DNA of 13,637 nt from NCBI GenBank assembly GCA_964370215.1, contig CAYJIM010000063.1, positions 1-13,637 of the forward strand. The letters run 5' to 3'. Under the pieces are notes generated by a model. The model was not told where the DNA came from, made no database searches, and worked only from the letters and a program-made list of their open reading frames with translations. Below, piece by piece: positions 1-7,363 of the stretch; the stretch's first letter is position 1, and each line of letters starts with the position of its first letter. A program made the translations under genes and the position numbers. This DNA comes from Massiliimalia sp964370215. Its GTDB lineage: Bacteria > Bacillota > Clostridia > Oscillospirales > Ruminococcaceae.

Positions 1-382
1 TTCTCTTTGTTAAAAAAAAAGTTTTGTTTTTCTGTTTTTTTGAGGTAAGTATTGCTCTAAGTTCAAAGCCTTGCACAATAACATTCTTATAAATCACTTT
101 AGATGTTCCACGCTTTACAAGCACGTCAAAACTCTTAGCATTGGCCAAGAGCTTAAAAAGAGAAGTAATAGTATTTTCAGTTAATAGTGTGGTTATAGTC
201 CCTGTAATATCGTAGCCATTCTCTTGTGCTACATGGGTACTGTTAGATAAGGTATCTTGAAAGTCAAAACGGTTCGGCACACACCTAAGTGTTTCACTTA
301 CAAATGGTATTGCAGTATAAGTATTTTCTTGTAATATTGTTATGGTACATTCACGCCCACACACGTATCGTCTTTCGCTCAT
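1..382 (-). CDS. Phage tail-like structural protein, 3' end beyond window (partial)
   Basis: A reading frame opens with ATG at 382 and stays open to the left edge, giving 127 codons with no stop. I do not recognise a named family. The translation is rich in Thr, Val and Ile with alternating beta-type segments (for example CTITILQENTYTAIPF near residues 12-27 and YDITGTITTLLTENTIT near 59-75), as expected of a small tail-tube or tail-completion protein. That role rests mainly on the head-tail genes on the same strand at the other edge. No Shine-Dalgarno site is visible before the ATG. An in-frame TAG lies just upstream with no other start between, so ATG 382 is the only choice; translation may be coupled to an upstream frame ending at 351. 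Long A and T runs (A7 and T9 in the coding sense) fall in the last visible 15 codons. By eye it is less AT-rich than the adjoining island. Confidence 0.55.
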   Translation of the reverse strand, partial: MSERRYVCGRECTITILQENTYTAIPFVSETLRCVPNRFDFQDTLSNSTHVAQENGYDITGTITTLLTENTITSLFKLLANAKSFDVLVKRGTSKVIYKNVIVQGFELRAILTSKKQKNKTFFLTKR

Positions 383-509
383 ACAATAATTGTAAAGCTA
401 TACGTGTTCTTTCTACTGTAAAGAATTCTTCTATCTTGTAAAGATTATCTTTAAAACTTGTAAAGGTTTTCTTTACAGCTTGTAAAGGTTTTATTGTAAA
501 AAAATTTTC
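351..509 (-). pseudogene. Possible 5'-truncated phage gene remnant overlapping the tail-like gene
   Basis: Between a TAA at 512-510 and a TGA at 353-351 there are 52 open codons that end across the start of the next gene, the overlap style seen between the phage genes at the right edge. The C-terminal half (VERTRIALQLLYERKTIRVW) looks protein-like. No ATG, GTG or usable TTG start with a ribosome binding site is present. Its 5' half lies in the 22-bp repeat array, whose period is not a multiple of three. It could be the tail of a phage gene cut off by the arrival of the accessory genes, or chance. Low confidence. Confidence 0.25.
435..500. repeat. Three tandem 22-bp repeats with an internal dyad
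   Basis: CTTGTAAAG recurs at 435, 457 and 479, exactly 22 bp apart. Units 2 and 3 share the first 14 bases (CTTGTAAAGGTTTT). Units 1 and 2 match at 18 of 22 positions, and units 2 and 3 at 17 of 22. Degenerate TGTAAAG copies lie outside phase at 391 and 417, and TGTAAA at 495. Positions 471-487 form a perfect dyad, CTTTACA-GCT-TGTAAAG; the matching place in unit 1 (449-465) has one mismatch. The form suggests a multi-site operator or an iteron-like array. No Rep gene is visible. Confidence 0.7.
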
Positions 510-513
510 TTAA

Positions 514-529
514 TTAAATAGCTATTTAA
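514..529. repeat. 16-bp perfect palindrome
   Basis: TTAAATAGCTATTTAA is its own reverse complement. It lies 13 bp right of the 22-bp array and about 160 bp upstream of the promoter for the GmrSD-like gene. It could be a dimeric repressor site. No T-run follows it, so it does not look like a terminator. Confidence 0.6.
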
Positions 530-688
530 ACTTTTTAAGAATGCTATCAAATTTTAAAATATAAAACATAATGAAAAATACTCATATTATATAATTTCTG
601 AAAAAAACTAAATAAGGTTTGCATAAATTAAAAAGTATTTTGTCATAACTTTTTTTTATATAAACCTTAATAAAAAAATTAGAAAGTA

Positions 689-717
689 TTATTCTTTTAT
701 TAAAAGCATGGTATAAT
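689..717 (+). promoter_or_regulatory. Extended -10 promoter for the GmrSD-like gene
   Basis: TGGTATAAT at 709-717 is a perfect -10 hexamer with an extended TGn. A weak -35 (TTATTC, 689-694) sits 17 bp upstream, as expected when an extended -10 compensates. It leaves a leader of about 45 nt before the ATG at 769. Confidence 0.55.
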
Positions 718-768
718 TAAAAGCATAAACTATATTAGAATTAAAATCTTTCGTAACAAGGAGTTTCT

Positions 769-3141
769 ATGCAACCATTTAAAGTTTGGTTATTTTCAGA
801 TTTAATTGAAAAAAATAAAAGAGTTTTTAAAGTACCTGTATATCAAAGAAATTATGACTGGTCAAATTTACAATGCGAAAAACTTTACAAAGATATAATT
901 AAGGCATTTGAGCGTGATCATAAGCATTTTATGGGCACAGTTGTATATATAGTAGGTCTTAATGCTAGTACTTTGAATGAAGTATTAATCATAGATGGAC
1001 AACAACGGATCACAACCATGTATATTCTTTTAAAAGCATTATACGACTTATCTAAAGGTGTCTCTACTAGAATTGAAGCAGAAATAGAAGAAGTAATGTT
1101 TAATCGAAACTGTGATGAAAAATACAAATTGAAATTAAAGCCCGTAAAATCTGATAATGAACAATTAAATCTTTTAATTAAAGATAAAATTGATGAAATG
1201 GATAGAAACTCCAATATATACAAAAACTATATAACATTTAAAAATTTAATTATAAACACCAATTCTACAGGATTAGAATTAAGTGATATCCTGTATGGTA
1301 TAAAAAAGCTAGAAATGGTTGAAATTGTATTAGATCATGCACAAGGCGATGAACCGCAGAAAATTTTTGAATCTATTAACTCCACTGGACTTGAATTAAG
1401 TTTAGCAGATCTAATTAGAAATTTTTTATTGATGGATGATATTAATCAAGAAGTTCTTTACGAGGATTACTGGTGTGAAGTCGAAAAAAATGTAGGGTAT
1501 AATAATCTAGGTGACTTTGTTATAAATTTTTTAAATTCTGAAATTACAAAATCAGTCAATACACAAAATGCATATCGCTTATTTAAGGAACATTGCTATG
1601 AAAACAATTTTAGTCATGAAGATATATTACAAAAATTAAAGAAAACTTCTAAATATTATGGAGCCTTTGTAGGTTTGAATCATACTTATAGCAAAAAAAT
1701 ATTAAAATATCTAGAAGCATTTTCTAGTATCAAACAAACTACAATTCTTCCTCTACTCTTTAGAGTTTTTAGTGACTTTGAAGATAAAATTATAGATGAA
1801 ACAACTTTATGTAATGTACTGAATTATCTTCTGACATATTTAGTACGTATAACTAGCTGCGAAATAAATAAAAATCTCTCTAAGTTTATGAAGTCAATGT
1901 ATGACAGAGTAATTAACGACAAGTACGATAAGTATTATGAGAAATTTGTAATTTTTCTAAACGATTTAAGAGCAAATAATCGTATGCCAACTGACAAGGA
2001 ATTTGAAGAAGCTCTTATTTACAAACCATTATACAAAAAACCTATTTGTAAATTTATACTTTCAATTATTGAGAACTCCAGTAAAGAACATATTGATATT
2101 AGTAATTTAACAATTGAACACATTTTACCACAAAAAGAAAATGCTGCTTTGTGGAAAAAGGAAGTTGGTGAAGATTATGCTAGCGTATATGAAATATTTT
2201 TACATACTCTTGGTAATCTAACAATCACAGGTCATAACAGTGAATTGGGTACAAAACCATTTAATGAAAAAAAGAAAATAATAAGTGATAATTCAAAAGC
2301 GAACATATTGAACAAAGAAGTCTTATCTGCATCAAAATGGGATAAAAACTCGATAGTAAATAGAGCAAAAGCCCTTTCGACTATACTTGTAGAAGAGTTT
2401 AATTATGTTTTGATGCATTCAGATATTATAGAAACGAATGAAATAACTATTGATGTTAACAGTAGTGTTGACTTTAGCAATACAAAGCCAAATGGATTTT
2501 CTTTTGTAGGTGAGTTTACAAAAGTATCTAGTTGGGCTGATCTTCTCACAAAATTCATCAACCAAGCATATGAATTAGATTCATTAAAGTTTAATCAACT
2601 AGCAACAAATGATTTTACCATTCAAAATGCTACTAATATTTACTTAACTAATGATGAAAGAAAACTTAATAGACCCAGACAAATTGAAAATAGCAGTATT
2701 TTCTATGAAACAAAATTAGCTTCGAATACTATTATTTCATTTGTTAAGTCGATAATATATGAAATGAATCTAGACTCAGAAGATTTTAGTTTTTCACTTG
2801 CAGAAGTACCCTTTAATATAGATGACGAACAAACTTGGTTGGAAGGTATGATTCCTTTAGCAAAACTTTTTTACTTATTTCTTGAAGATTTAATTATTAA
2901 ATCAAAAATTACAGTTGATGAAATAGAAAAATTAAAAACAAAAGACTATACTAAATCATTGTTCAATGACACGGACTATCCCGCCATAGCAAATCAAATA
3001 ACTGACAATATGGGTAATTCGTCTCGAAAAAGATATCGCACAAAAGCCTTAGTCTTTAATAGCAAAGAAATTTTTATATCAACACAGTTTTTTGACTCTG
3101 ACAGAGAAGCAGTAATAAATTGGTATAAAGAACATTGTTAA
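769..3141 (+). CDS. GmrSD-type (DUF262 + DUF1524) modification-dependent restriction enzyme
   Basis: This 790-residue protein is predicted to cleave foreign DNA carrying modified bases; the family prototype, GmrSD, attacks glucosylated hydroxymethylcytosine DNA. The N-terminal DUF262 (GmrS/ParB-like) domain shows VPVYQRNYDW at 22-31 and the signature IIDGQQR at 74-80, which in this family belongs to the nucleotide-using motor part. A conserved FESINSTGLELS segment falls near 203-214. The DUF1524 (GmrD, His-Me/HNH-type nuclease) part shows IEHILPQ at 449-455 (candidate catalytic His451) and LGNLTITGHN at 481-490. About 230 further residues (from roughly 560) form a separate C-terminal domain that I cannot name. 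The start is supported by AAGGAG at 758-763 with 5-nt spacing. It stands alone on the plus strand and ends 29 bp from the convergent restriction operon. Its exact target modification cannot be read from sequence. Confidence 0.88.
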   Translation: MQPFKVWLFSDLIEKNKRVFKVPVYQRNYDWSNLQCEKLYKDIIKAFERDHKHFMGTVVYIVGLNASTLNEVLIIDGQQRITTMYILLKALYDLSKGVSTRIEAEIEEVMFNRNCDEKYKLKLKPVKSDNEQLNLLIKDKIDEMDRNSNIYKNYITFKNLIINTNSTGLELSDILYGIKKLEMVEIVLDHAQGDEPQKIFESINSTGLELSLADLIRNFLLMDDINQEVLYEDYWCEVEKNVGYNNLGDFVINFLNSEITKSVNTQNAYRLFKEHCYENNFSHEDILQKLKKTSKYYGAFVGLNHTYSKKILKYLEAFSSIKQTTILPLLFRVFSDFEDKIIDETTLCNVLNYLLTYLVRITSCEINKNLSKFMKSMYDRVINDKYDKYYEKFVIFLNDLRANNRMPTDKEFEEALIYKPLYKKPICKFILSIIENSSKEHIDISNLTIEHILPQKENAALWKKEVGEDYASVYEIFLHTLGNLTITGHNSELGTKPFNEKKKIISDNSKANILNKEVLSASKWDKNSIVNRAKALSTILVEEFNYVLMHSDIIETNEITIDVNSSVDFSNTKPNGFSFVGEFTKVSSWADLLTKFINQAYELDSLKFNQLATNDFTIQNATNIYLTNDERKLNRPRQIENSSIFYETKLASNTIISFVKSIIYEMNLDSEDFSFSLAEVPFNIDDEQTWLEGMIPLAKLFYLFLEDLIIKSKITVDEIEKLKTKDYTKSLFNDTDYPAIANQITDNMGNSSRKRYRTKALVFNSKEIFISTQFFDSDREAVINWYKEHC

Positions 3142-3170
3142 GTCTTTATCCATTATATAATTTAAATAAC

Positions 3171-4415
3171 TTATTTATTAGTGACATCGACTATCTCAAT
3201 AATCAAATTTATTAGTCTATTAATTTCAGTACAATTCTTAGAGTAATTTAAATCTATTAGATGCTTCATATCTAAAAATACGCCATGCACAGTTTCGTAT
3301 GTAGCCGAATTATTTTTCCAATCTGCAGTAGCTGTACCAAAGTATTTATACTCACTGTCATTATTTTTTGATTTATTAAAAGGTAAAAGAAATATGTTAT
3401 ATACAGTTAAATCATCTTCATTTAAGTTTCTTTGCTTAAAATGATTGCAATTTATATATTCTCCATATGTAATCTGTTTATGTATTGAAGTTGTTGGTGG
3501 CAAGTGATTTTTATTATGTGTGACTCCATACTTGTAATATTTTGCATCAATTATATAAATTTTACCATCTTTCTTTATAATTGTGTCAGGTCGCAAAAAT
3601 GAACTCTGAAGTTTTTGACCATCAATCAAAGACCAATTTGCTTGTGGATAATATTGTTCTTTGTCAATATCACCAAATACTTTATCTATCAATTGCTCCC
3701 AAATTATTTCAAAATGATAAGTTCCATATGTAAAACTATTCTTCAGATAATCTTTATTAATAATAGAATTTATTACATCAATCATTGAGTTAATTAAAAG
3801 AATTTTCTTGTCATCATACGTTTTTGATTTAATATCAATTAAAAAAGAAATAAATTTTTTTTTGTTAAACTGAATTCTTGGCTTTTGAGGGAGCATTTCA
3901 GTAAATAGCCAACCCAATTTAACAAAGCTTTCATACACACAAAATTCATGAATTTTTGTTAATACAGCATCATTACTTAAGATATTTCTTTTTACTATAA
4001 AATCTAAATATATAATATCTTTATTACATAAATGTGGTTTTTTTTTTTGAATTGTATGTTTCCAATTTATCTTACCTTTAGTTCCTGTATTATATAAAAC
4101 TTCTTTCTCAGTTATATACCCATTTTTGAGATAATCCAGAATTATATGTTGATAAGATAAAATCGGAAAATTTGATAAACTAGAGTCTTTTACTTCTAAA
4201 CTACTTGGTATAGTACCACTCTTTTCAACTTTTTGTAAAACAGTAATTAAAGATACTATATCTTTTCGTAATAAATCATCTTCACATACAGAACAATCAT
4301 AACCTAATGGAAACGTAATGGAAATATCTTTTTCTTCTAACTTTATACCAACAAATAAATCATTCTCTTTATTTGTACTTATCCTACATCGTTCCCACAA
4401 AGTTTTTTTATTCAT
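3171..4415 (-). CDS. LlaJI/McrC-like PD-(D/E)XK restriction nuclease subunit (R2)
   Basis: This 414-residue protein is the likely DNA-cutting partner of the upstream McrB-like GTPase. The C-terminal third carries a PD-(D/E)XK core: LRPDTI with Asp277, followed 13 residues later by IIDAKYY with Asp290 and Lys292. The rest is Lys/Ile/Asn-rich and fits the LlaJI R2/McrC-type layout, with an N-terminal partner-binding part and a C-terminal nuclease. An upstream in-frame ATG at 4505 gives 30 extra residues, but these lie wholly inside the preceding gene. ATG 4415 is preceded by GAGGAA at good spacing and overlaps the GTPase stop by 8 bases (ATGAATAA), the coupling pattern used throughout this operon, so I chose it. 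It is the last gene of the operon and converges on the GmrSD-like gene. The assignment rests on both the nuclease motif and the diagnostic gene order. Confidence 0.85.
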   Translation of the reverse strand: MNKKTLWERCRISTNKENDLFVGIKLEEKDISITFPLGYDCSVCEDDLLRKDIVSLITVLQKVEKSGTIPSSLEVKDSSLSNFPILSYQHIILDYLKNGYITEKEVLYNTGTKGKINWKHTIQKKKPHLCNKDIIYLDFIVKRNILSNDAVLTKIHEFCVYESFVKLGWLFTEMLPQKPRIQFNKKKFISFLIDIKSKTYDDKKILLINSMIDVINSIINKDYLKNSFTYGTYHFEIIWEQLIDKVFGDIDKEQYYPQANWSLIDGQKLQSSFLRPDTIIKKDGKIYIIDAKYYKYGVTHNKNHLPPTTSIHKQITYGEYINCNHFKQRNLNEDDLTVYNIFLLPFNKSKNNDSEYKYFGTATADWKNNSATYETVHGVFLDMKHLIDLNYSKNCTEINRLINLIIEIVDVTNK

Positions 4416-6111
4416 CAAGAGATTCCTCAGTAGTTTGTCTTGACTCTTTTGTTTCGTCAACATCAAAATCAATATTAAAAACCTTGAATCTAATGCGATC
4501 ATCACTAAAATCTTCTAATACTTTTTCAAGGGTTTTATATTCAGAATTAAAAACTTTATCTTTATCAAACTTAAAAACATCATTCCAAAGGTACATAATT
4601 ATTTTTTCGGAAAACTTCTCAACTGATTCAAACTCTTCATTTTTTAGAAAGTAAACGCCAAGTCTTTTATCTTCAGTTCCTAATCCATTTTCACTTAAGT
4701 CTATAATCTTATCATTTACCTTTGTTGCAAAATTTACCCATGTAACGTTTGTTGTACAAAGATTTTTATATGCATTTTTAGCAGTACTAAAATCATTTTT
4801 TATTGATTTCATTAGCCATCGTCTCTTAAAAGCGGTATCTAATGTAAACACACTTTGATCAGCTGTATTCATTGTTGCTAATATTGTTAAGTTACTAGGT
4901 ATTTTAATCTTTTTATTTTTATCATTGTACAAAATATGTGCAACATCAGTATTATTTATACCGTACTCACTTACACCACTAATATCTCTATCTAACAACT
5001 GAAAAACTTCCCCAAAAATTGCTGGTGCATTTCCTCTATTTATCTCTTCAATAATTAAGTAATGCATTTCATGTGGTGTATTCTGACAAGCATCTAGTAT
5101 TCTAGTAAATGGTCCCGGTACAAATTTATAGTCTAACATCGTTTCATTATTATTTATCTCTTTAAGAACAGGTAGTATTTGTCCAATAAAATCAGAATAT
5201 GTATAATCAGGATGAAAAACAACTCTTTCAGAATTATTTTCTGTTAAAGGAAAATTTGTGTTAATAAAAAAACTCTTACCACACCCAGGCACACCATAAA
5301 TAAGAATATTTTCACCTACAGTTCTATTATTTTTAACAATAATTGCTTCTCGATAAAAATCCCCTTCGTTAATATCCATATATTTTTTATAACTTCTTTT
5401 TACTTCATCAAAAATAGTTTCTTCTGTTTTCCAAAAATTATTATAATTAACTATATCAAATATTTCTGCTTTGTTTTCTATACTTAAAGCTTTATGTTTT
5501 ATTTTATACTTATCACCGTCAAACATTGTTACACAATCTGTCCAAGTAAGTATATTCAACATTTCCCGTAATTGTCTATCTTCATGTTCCCAATTACGTT
5601 GCTCTTCAGTTTCTATACTGTTTGGTATTTTCTTACTTTTTCGATATTCTAATAGAGTAAAATATAGTTTCATATAATTAACTGTTTCATTTTTGCTAAC
5701 ATCAGTATTATAAAAAATAAAATTTAGTATTTCTTCTTTTGTTATATACCCATCAACACCTTCACAGATTGATATAATATATAGTAATTTTAATATTGCT
5801 TGCATTGGCGCTAAAGTTATATTATCACTTACTGCGTTATCATAAGATTCTTGTGTTCTTGGATTTGGAAATTGAAATTTTTTAACAAAGTTTAGCACAA
5901 CACTTCTTGTATTATCTTCTGATGCTAATTTTAAGCAATTTGTTGAGTCTTGTAAATTGAAATAAAACTTTAAAGTATTAATATTATTGTTCATACTTTT
6001 GTTTTCAGTCGCATTAGGTACAGTATTTGTTAGTATGCGTTGAGCGGCATCTCTTAAAGATTCATCGAGAGTTGAAATACGTAAGTCATTTGTAAATTTA
6101 TAATGGTGCAT
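4408..6111 (-). CDS. McrB-like AAA+ GTPase restriction subunit (LlaJI R1 type)
   Basis: This 567-residue motor is expected to bind the recognition site and, by GTP hydrolysis, drive the nuclease encoded by the next gene. Residues 1 to about 255 form a variable N-terminal region, probably for DNA recognition. The AAA+ core follows: Walker A GVPGCGKS at 273-280, Walker B LIIEEINRGNAPAIFGE at 352-368, and MNTADQS at 414-420, which matches the McrB-specific MNxxD GTP-recognition element, then FKRRW near 429. The ORF could begin at 6144. However, ATG 6111 is preceded by a GGAAGGAAAG ribosome binding site and overlaps the methyltransferase stop by 14 bases, so it is the likely start. It overlaps the nuclease gene by 8 bases downstream. 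The C-terminal tail is acidic and poorly conserved-looking. Confidence 0.9.
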   Translation of the reverse strand: MHHYKFTNDLRISTLDESLRDAAQRILTNTVPNATENKSMNNNINTLKFYFNLQDSTNCLKLASEDNTRSVVLNFVKKFQFPNPRTQESYDNAVSDNITLAPMQAILKLLYIISICEGVDGYITKEEILNFIFYNTDVSKNETVNYMKLYFTLLEYRKSKKIPNSIETEEQRNWEHEDRQLREMLNILTWTDCVTMFDGDKYKIKHKALSIENKAEIFDIVNYNNFWKTEETIFDEVKRSYKKYMDINEGDFYREAIIVKNNRTVGENILIYGVPGCGKSFFINTNFPLTENNSERVVFHPDYTYSDFIGQILPVLKEINNNETMLDYKFVPGPFTRILDACQNTPHEMHYLIIEEINRGNAPAIFGEVFQLLDRDISGVSEYGINNTDVAHILYNDKNKKIKIPSNLTILATMNTADQSVFTLDTAFKRRWLMKSIKNDFSTAKNAYKNLCTTNVTWVNFATKVNDKIIDLSENGLGTEDKRLGVYFLKNEEFESVEKFSEKIIMYLWNDVFKFDKDKVFNSEYKTLEKVLEDFSDDRIRFKVFNIDFDVDETKESRQTTEESLDE

Positions 6112-7363
6112 TTTCTTTCCTTCCTTTATTATTTTTATTATCACAATAATCTATAAAGTTATAAATTGCATTTCCTATTCTTTTTGCGAGTTGTGGCGGT
6201 ACAGCATTACCAATCATCTGATATGCGCTACCACGACTTCCAATAAAATTAAAAGTATCATCAAAAGATTGCAACCTTGCAGCTTCTCGGACAGTAATCG
6301 TTCTTGCTTGTTGTGAGTCATAATGAATAAACCTATTACCATCTTTATATAAATGAGCAATTATTGTGGTACTAGGCTCATCTGGTCTTAAAACATGATA
6401 GCGATGTATTGGCGATTTACTTCCAATTTTTTCAGCATAAAGCTCGCTGATTTTTTTGCTATTAAAAATATTTCTACCTGATTCTAAATCTTCTGCTAAC
6501 ATCTTAAATGTTTCCATGTCCCGTAAATTAGTATAACGTGGTACTTGCCAACTTATATTTGAAGTTGGTGTTTGATGAGAAATCCGTAATTTATGTGACT
6601 CCATTTCATATATAGGCATACAAGGCTCTAAATCACTAATAGCATCTCTCACAGTTAGTTTATATGTAGTTTTTTCATCTTGTAAATATTTACTATAGAA
6701 CAACTCTAATAATGTCTGCGAATTGTTATATTGCAAAGTATCAATTCCTAAAATCACAAGTCTATTTCTGTTTTGTGGTACACCATAGTCATTTGCATTC
6801 ACCTTAGTATACTTCCTTAAATCATTTATTATCTCATAGCCAATTCTCTTAAAACCATCTTTCATTAACTCAGGTATGGGTGTACCATCAGGTATGGCAC
6901 TTAACAATCCTGGTACATTTTCAAAAACGAACATTTTTGGTCTATAGTTGTTAACAACACTTAGATAATGTTCAAATAGATAATTTCTATAATCACCCTT
7001 CATCCCATTTTCATCTCTTACTCTTCCCGCTATCGAATAAGCTTGGCATGGTGGTCCCCCAATAATAATATCAATTCCACTTGCTTTATTTACAAAGTAA
7101 TCAAGTCCTTTCCCATTCCCAAAAAGCGCATGATTTTTCCAACCCGTAAATAACTCCTTCTCATTCTGTATATCAAAATGCATTACTGTCTCATTTGAAT
7201 CAGCTTTGTTCCATCTTGTTTTTAATCGATGTCGTAGTGTGTCAACTTGTGGTTTTAACCATTCAACAGCAGCAATCTCCTCAAATTTTCCTGTTTGTAA
7301 AAAACCATCAGTAAGTCCTCCACACCCAGAAAAAATATCTATCATTTTAATTTTTTTTAACAT
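6098..7363 (-). CDS. C5-cytosine DNA methyltransferase, second of a pair (LlaJI M2 type)
   Basis: This 421-residue enzyme transfers a methyl group from S-adenosylmethionine to C5 of cytosine to protect host DNA from the partner nuclease. Motif I is FSGCGG at 11-16, motif IV GGPPCQAYS at 102-110 with nucleophile Cys106, motif VI ENVPG at 148-152, motif VIII QNRNR at 197-201, a motif IX region VREAARLQSF at 358-367, and motif X IGNAVPP at 384-390. The stretch of about 150 residues between VIII and IX is the target recognition domain. It differs clearly from that of the upstream methyltransferase, as expected if the two enzymes methylate opposite strands of an asymmetric site. ATG 7363 overlaps the preceding stop (ATGTTAA, 7 bases) and follows AAGGA at normal spacing. 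A second in-frame ATG lies six codons on, but motif I begins soon after it and the first start has the better context. Confidence 0.95.
   Translation of the reverse strand: MLKKIKMIDIFSGCGGLTDGFLQTGKFEEIAAVEWLKPQVDTLRHRLKTRWNKADSNETVMHFDIQNEKELFTGWKNHALFGNGKGLDYFVNKASGIDIIIGGPPCQAYSIAGRVRDENGMKGDYRNYLFEHYLSVVNNYRPKMFVFENVPGLLSAIPDGTPIPELMKDGFKRIGYEIINDLRKYTKVNANDYGVPQNRNRLVILGIDTLQYNNSQTLLELFYSKYLQDEKTTYKLTVRDAISDLEPCMPIYEMESHKLRISHQTPTSNISWQVPRYTNLRDMETFKMLAEDLESGRNIFNSKKISELYAEKIGSKSPIHRYHVLRPDEPSTTIIAHLYKDGNRFIHYDSQQARTITVREAARLQSFDDTFNFIGSRGSAYQMIGNAVPPQLAKRIGNAIYNFIDYCDNKNNKGRKENAPL

Noticed and set aside
435..500. CRISPR array
   Set aside because: The repeats are directly adjacent at a 22-bp period with no unique spacers and no cas genes are present.
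4416..4505. Upstream start for the LlaJI/McrC-like nuclease (30 extra residues)
   Set aside because: The extension lies fully within the GTPase gene; ATG 4415 has a good ribosome binding site and the overlap pattern of the operon.
6112..6144. Upstream start for the McrB-like GTPase
   Set aside because: ATG 6111 follows a strong GGAAGGAAAG ribosome binding site; the earlier ATG does not have a comparable site.
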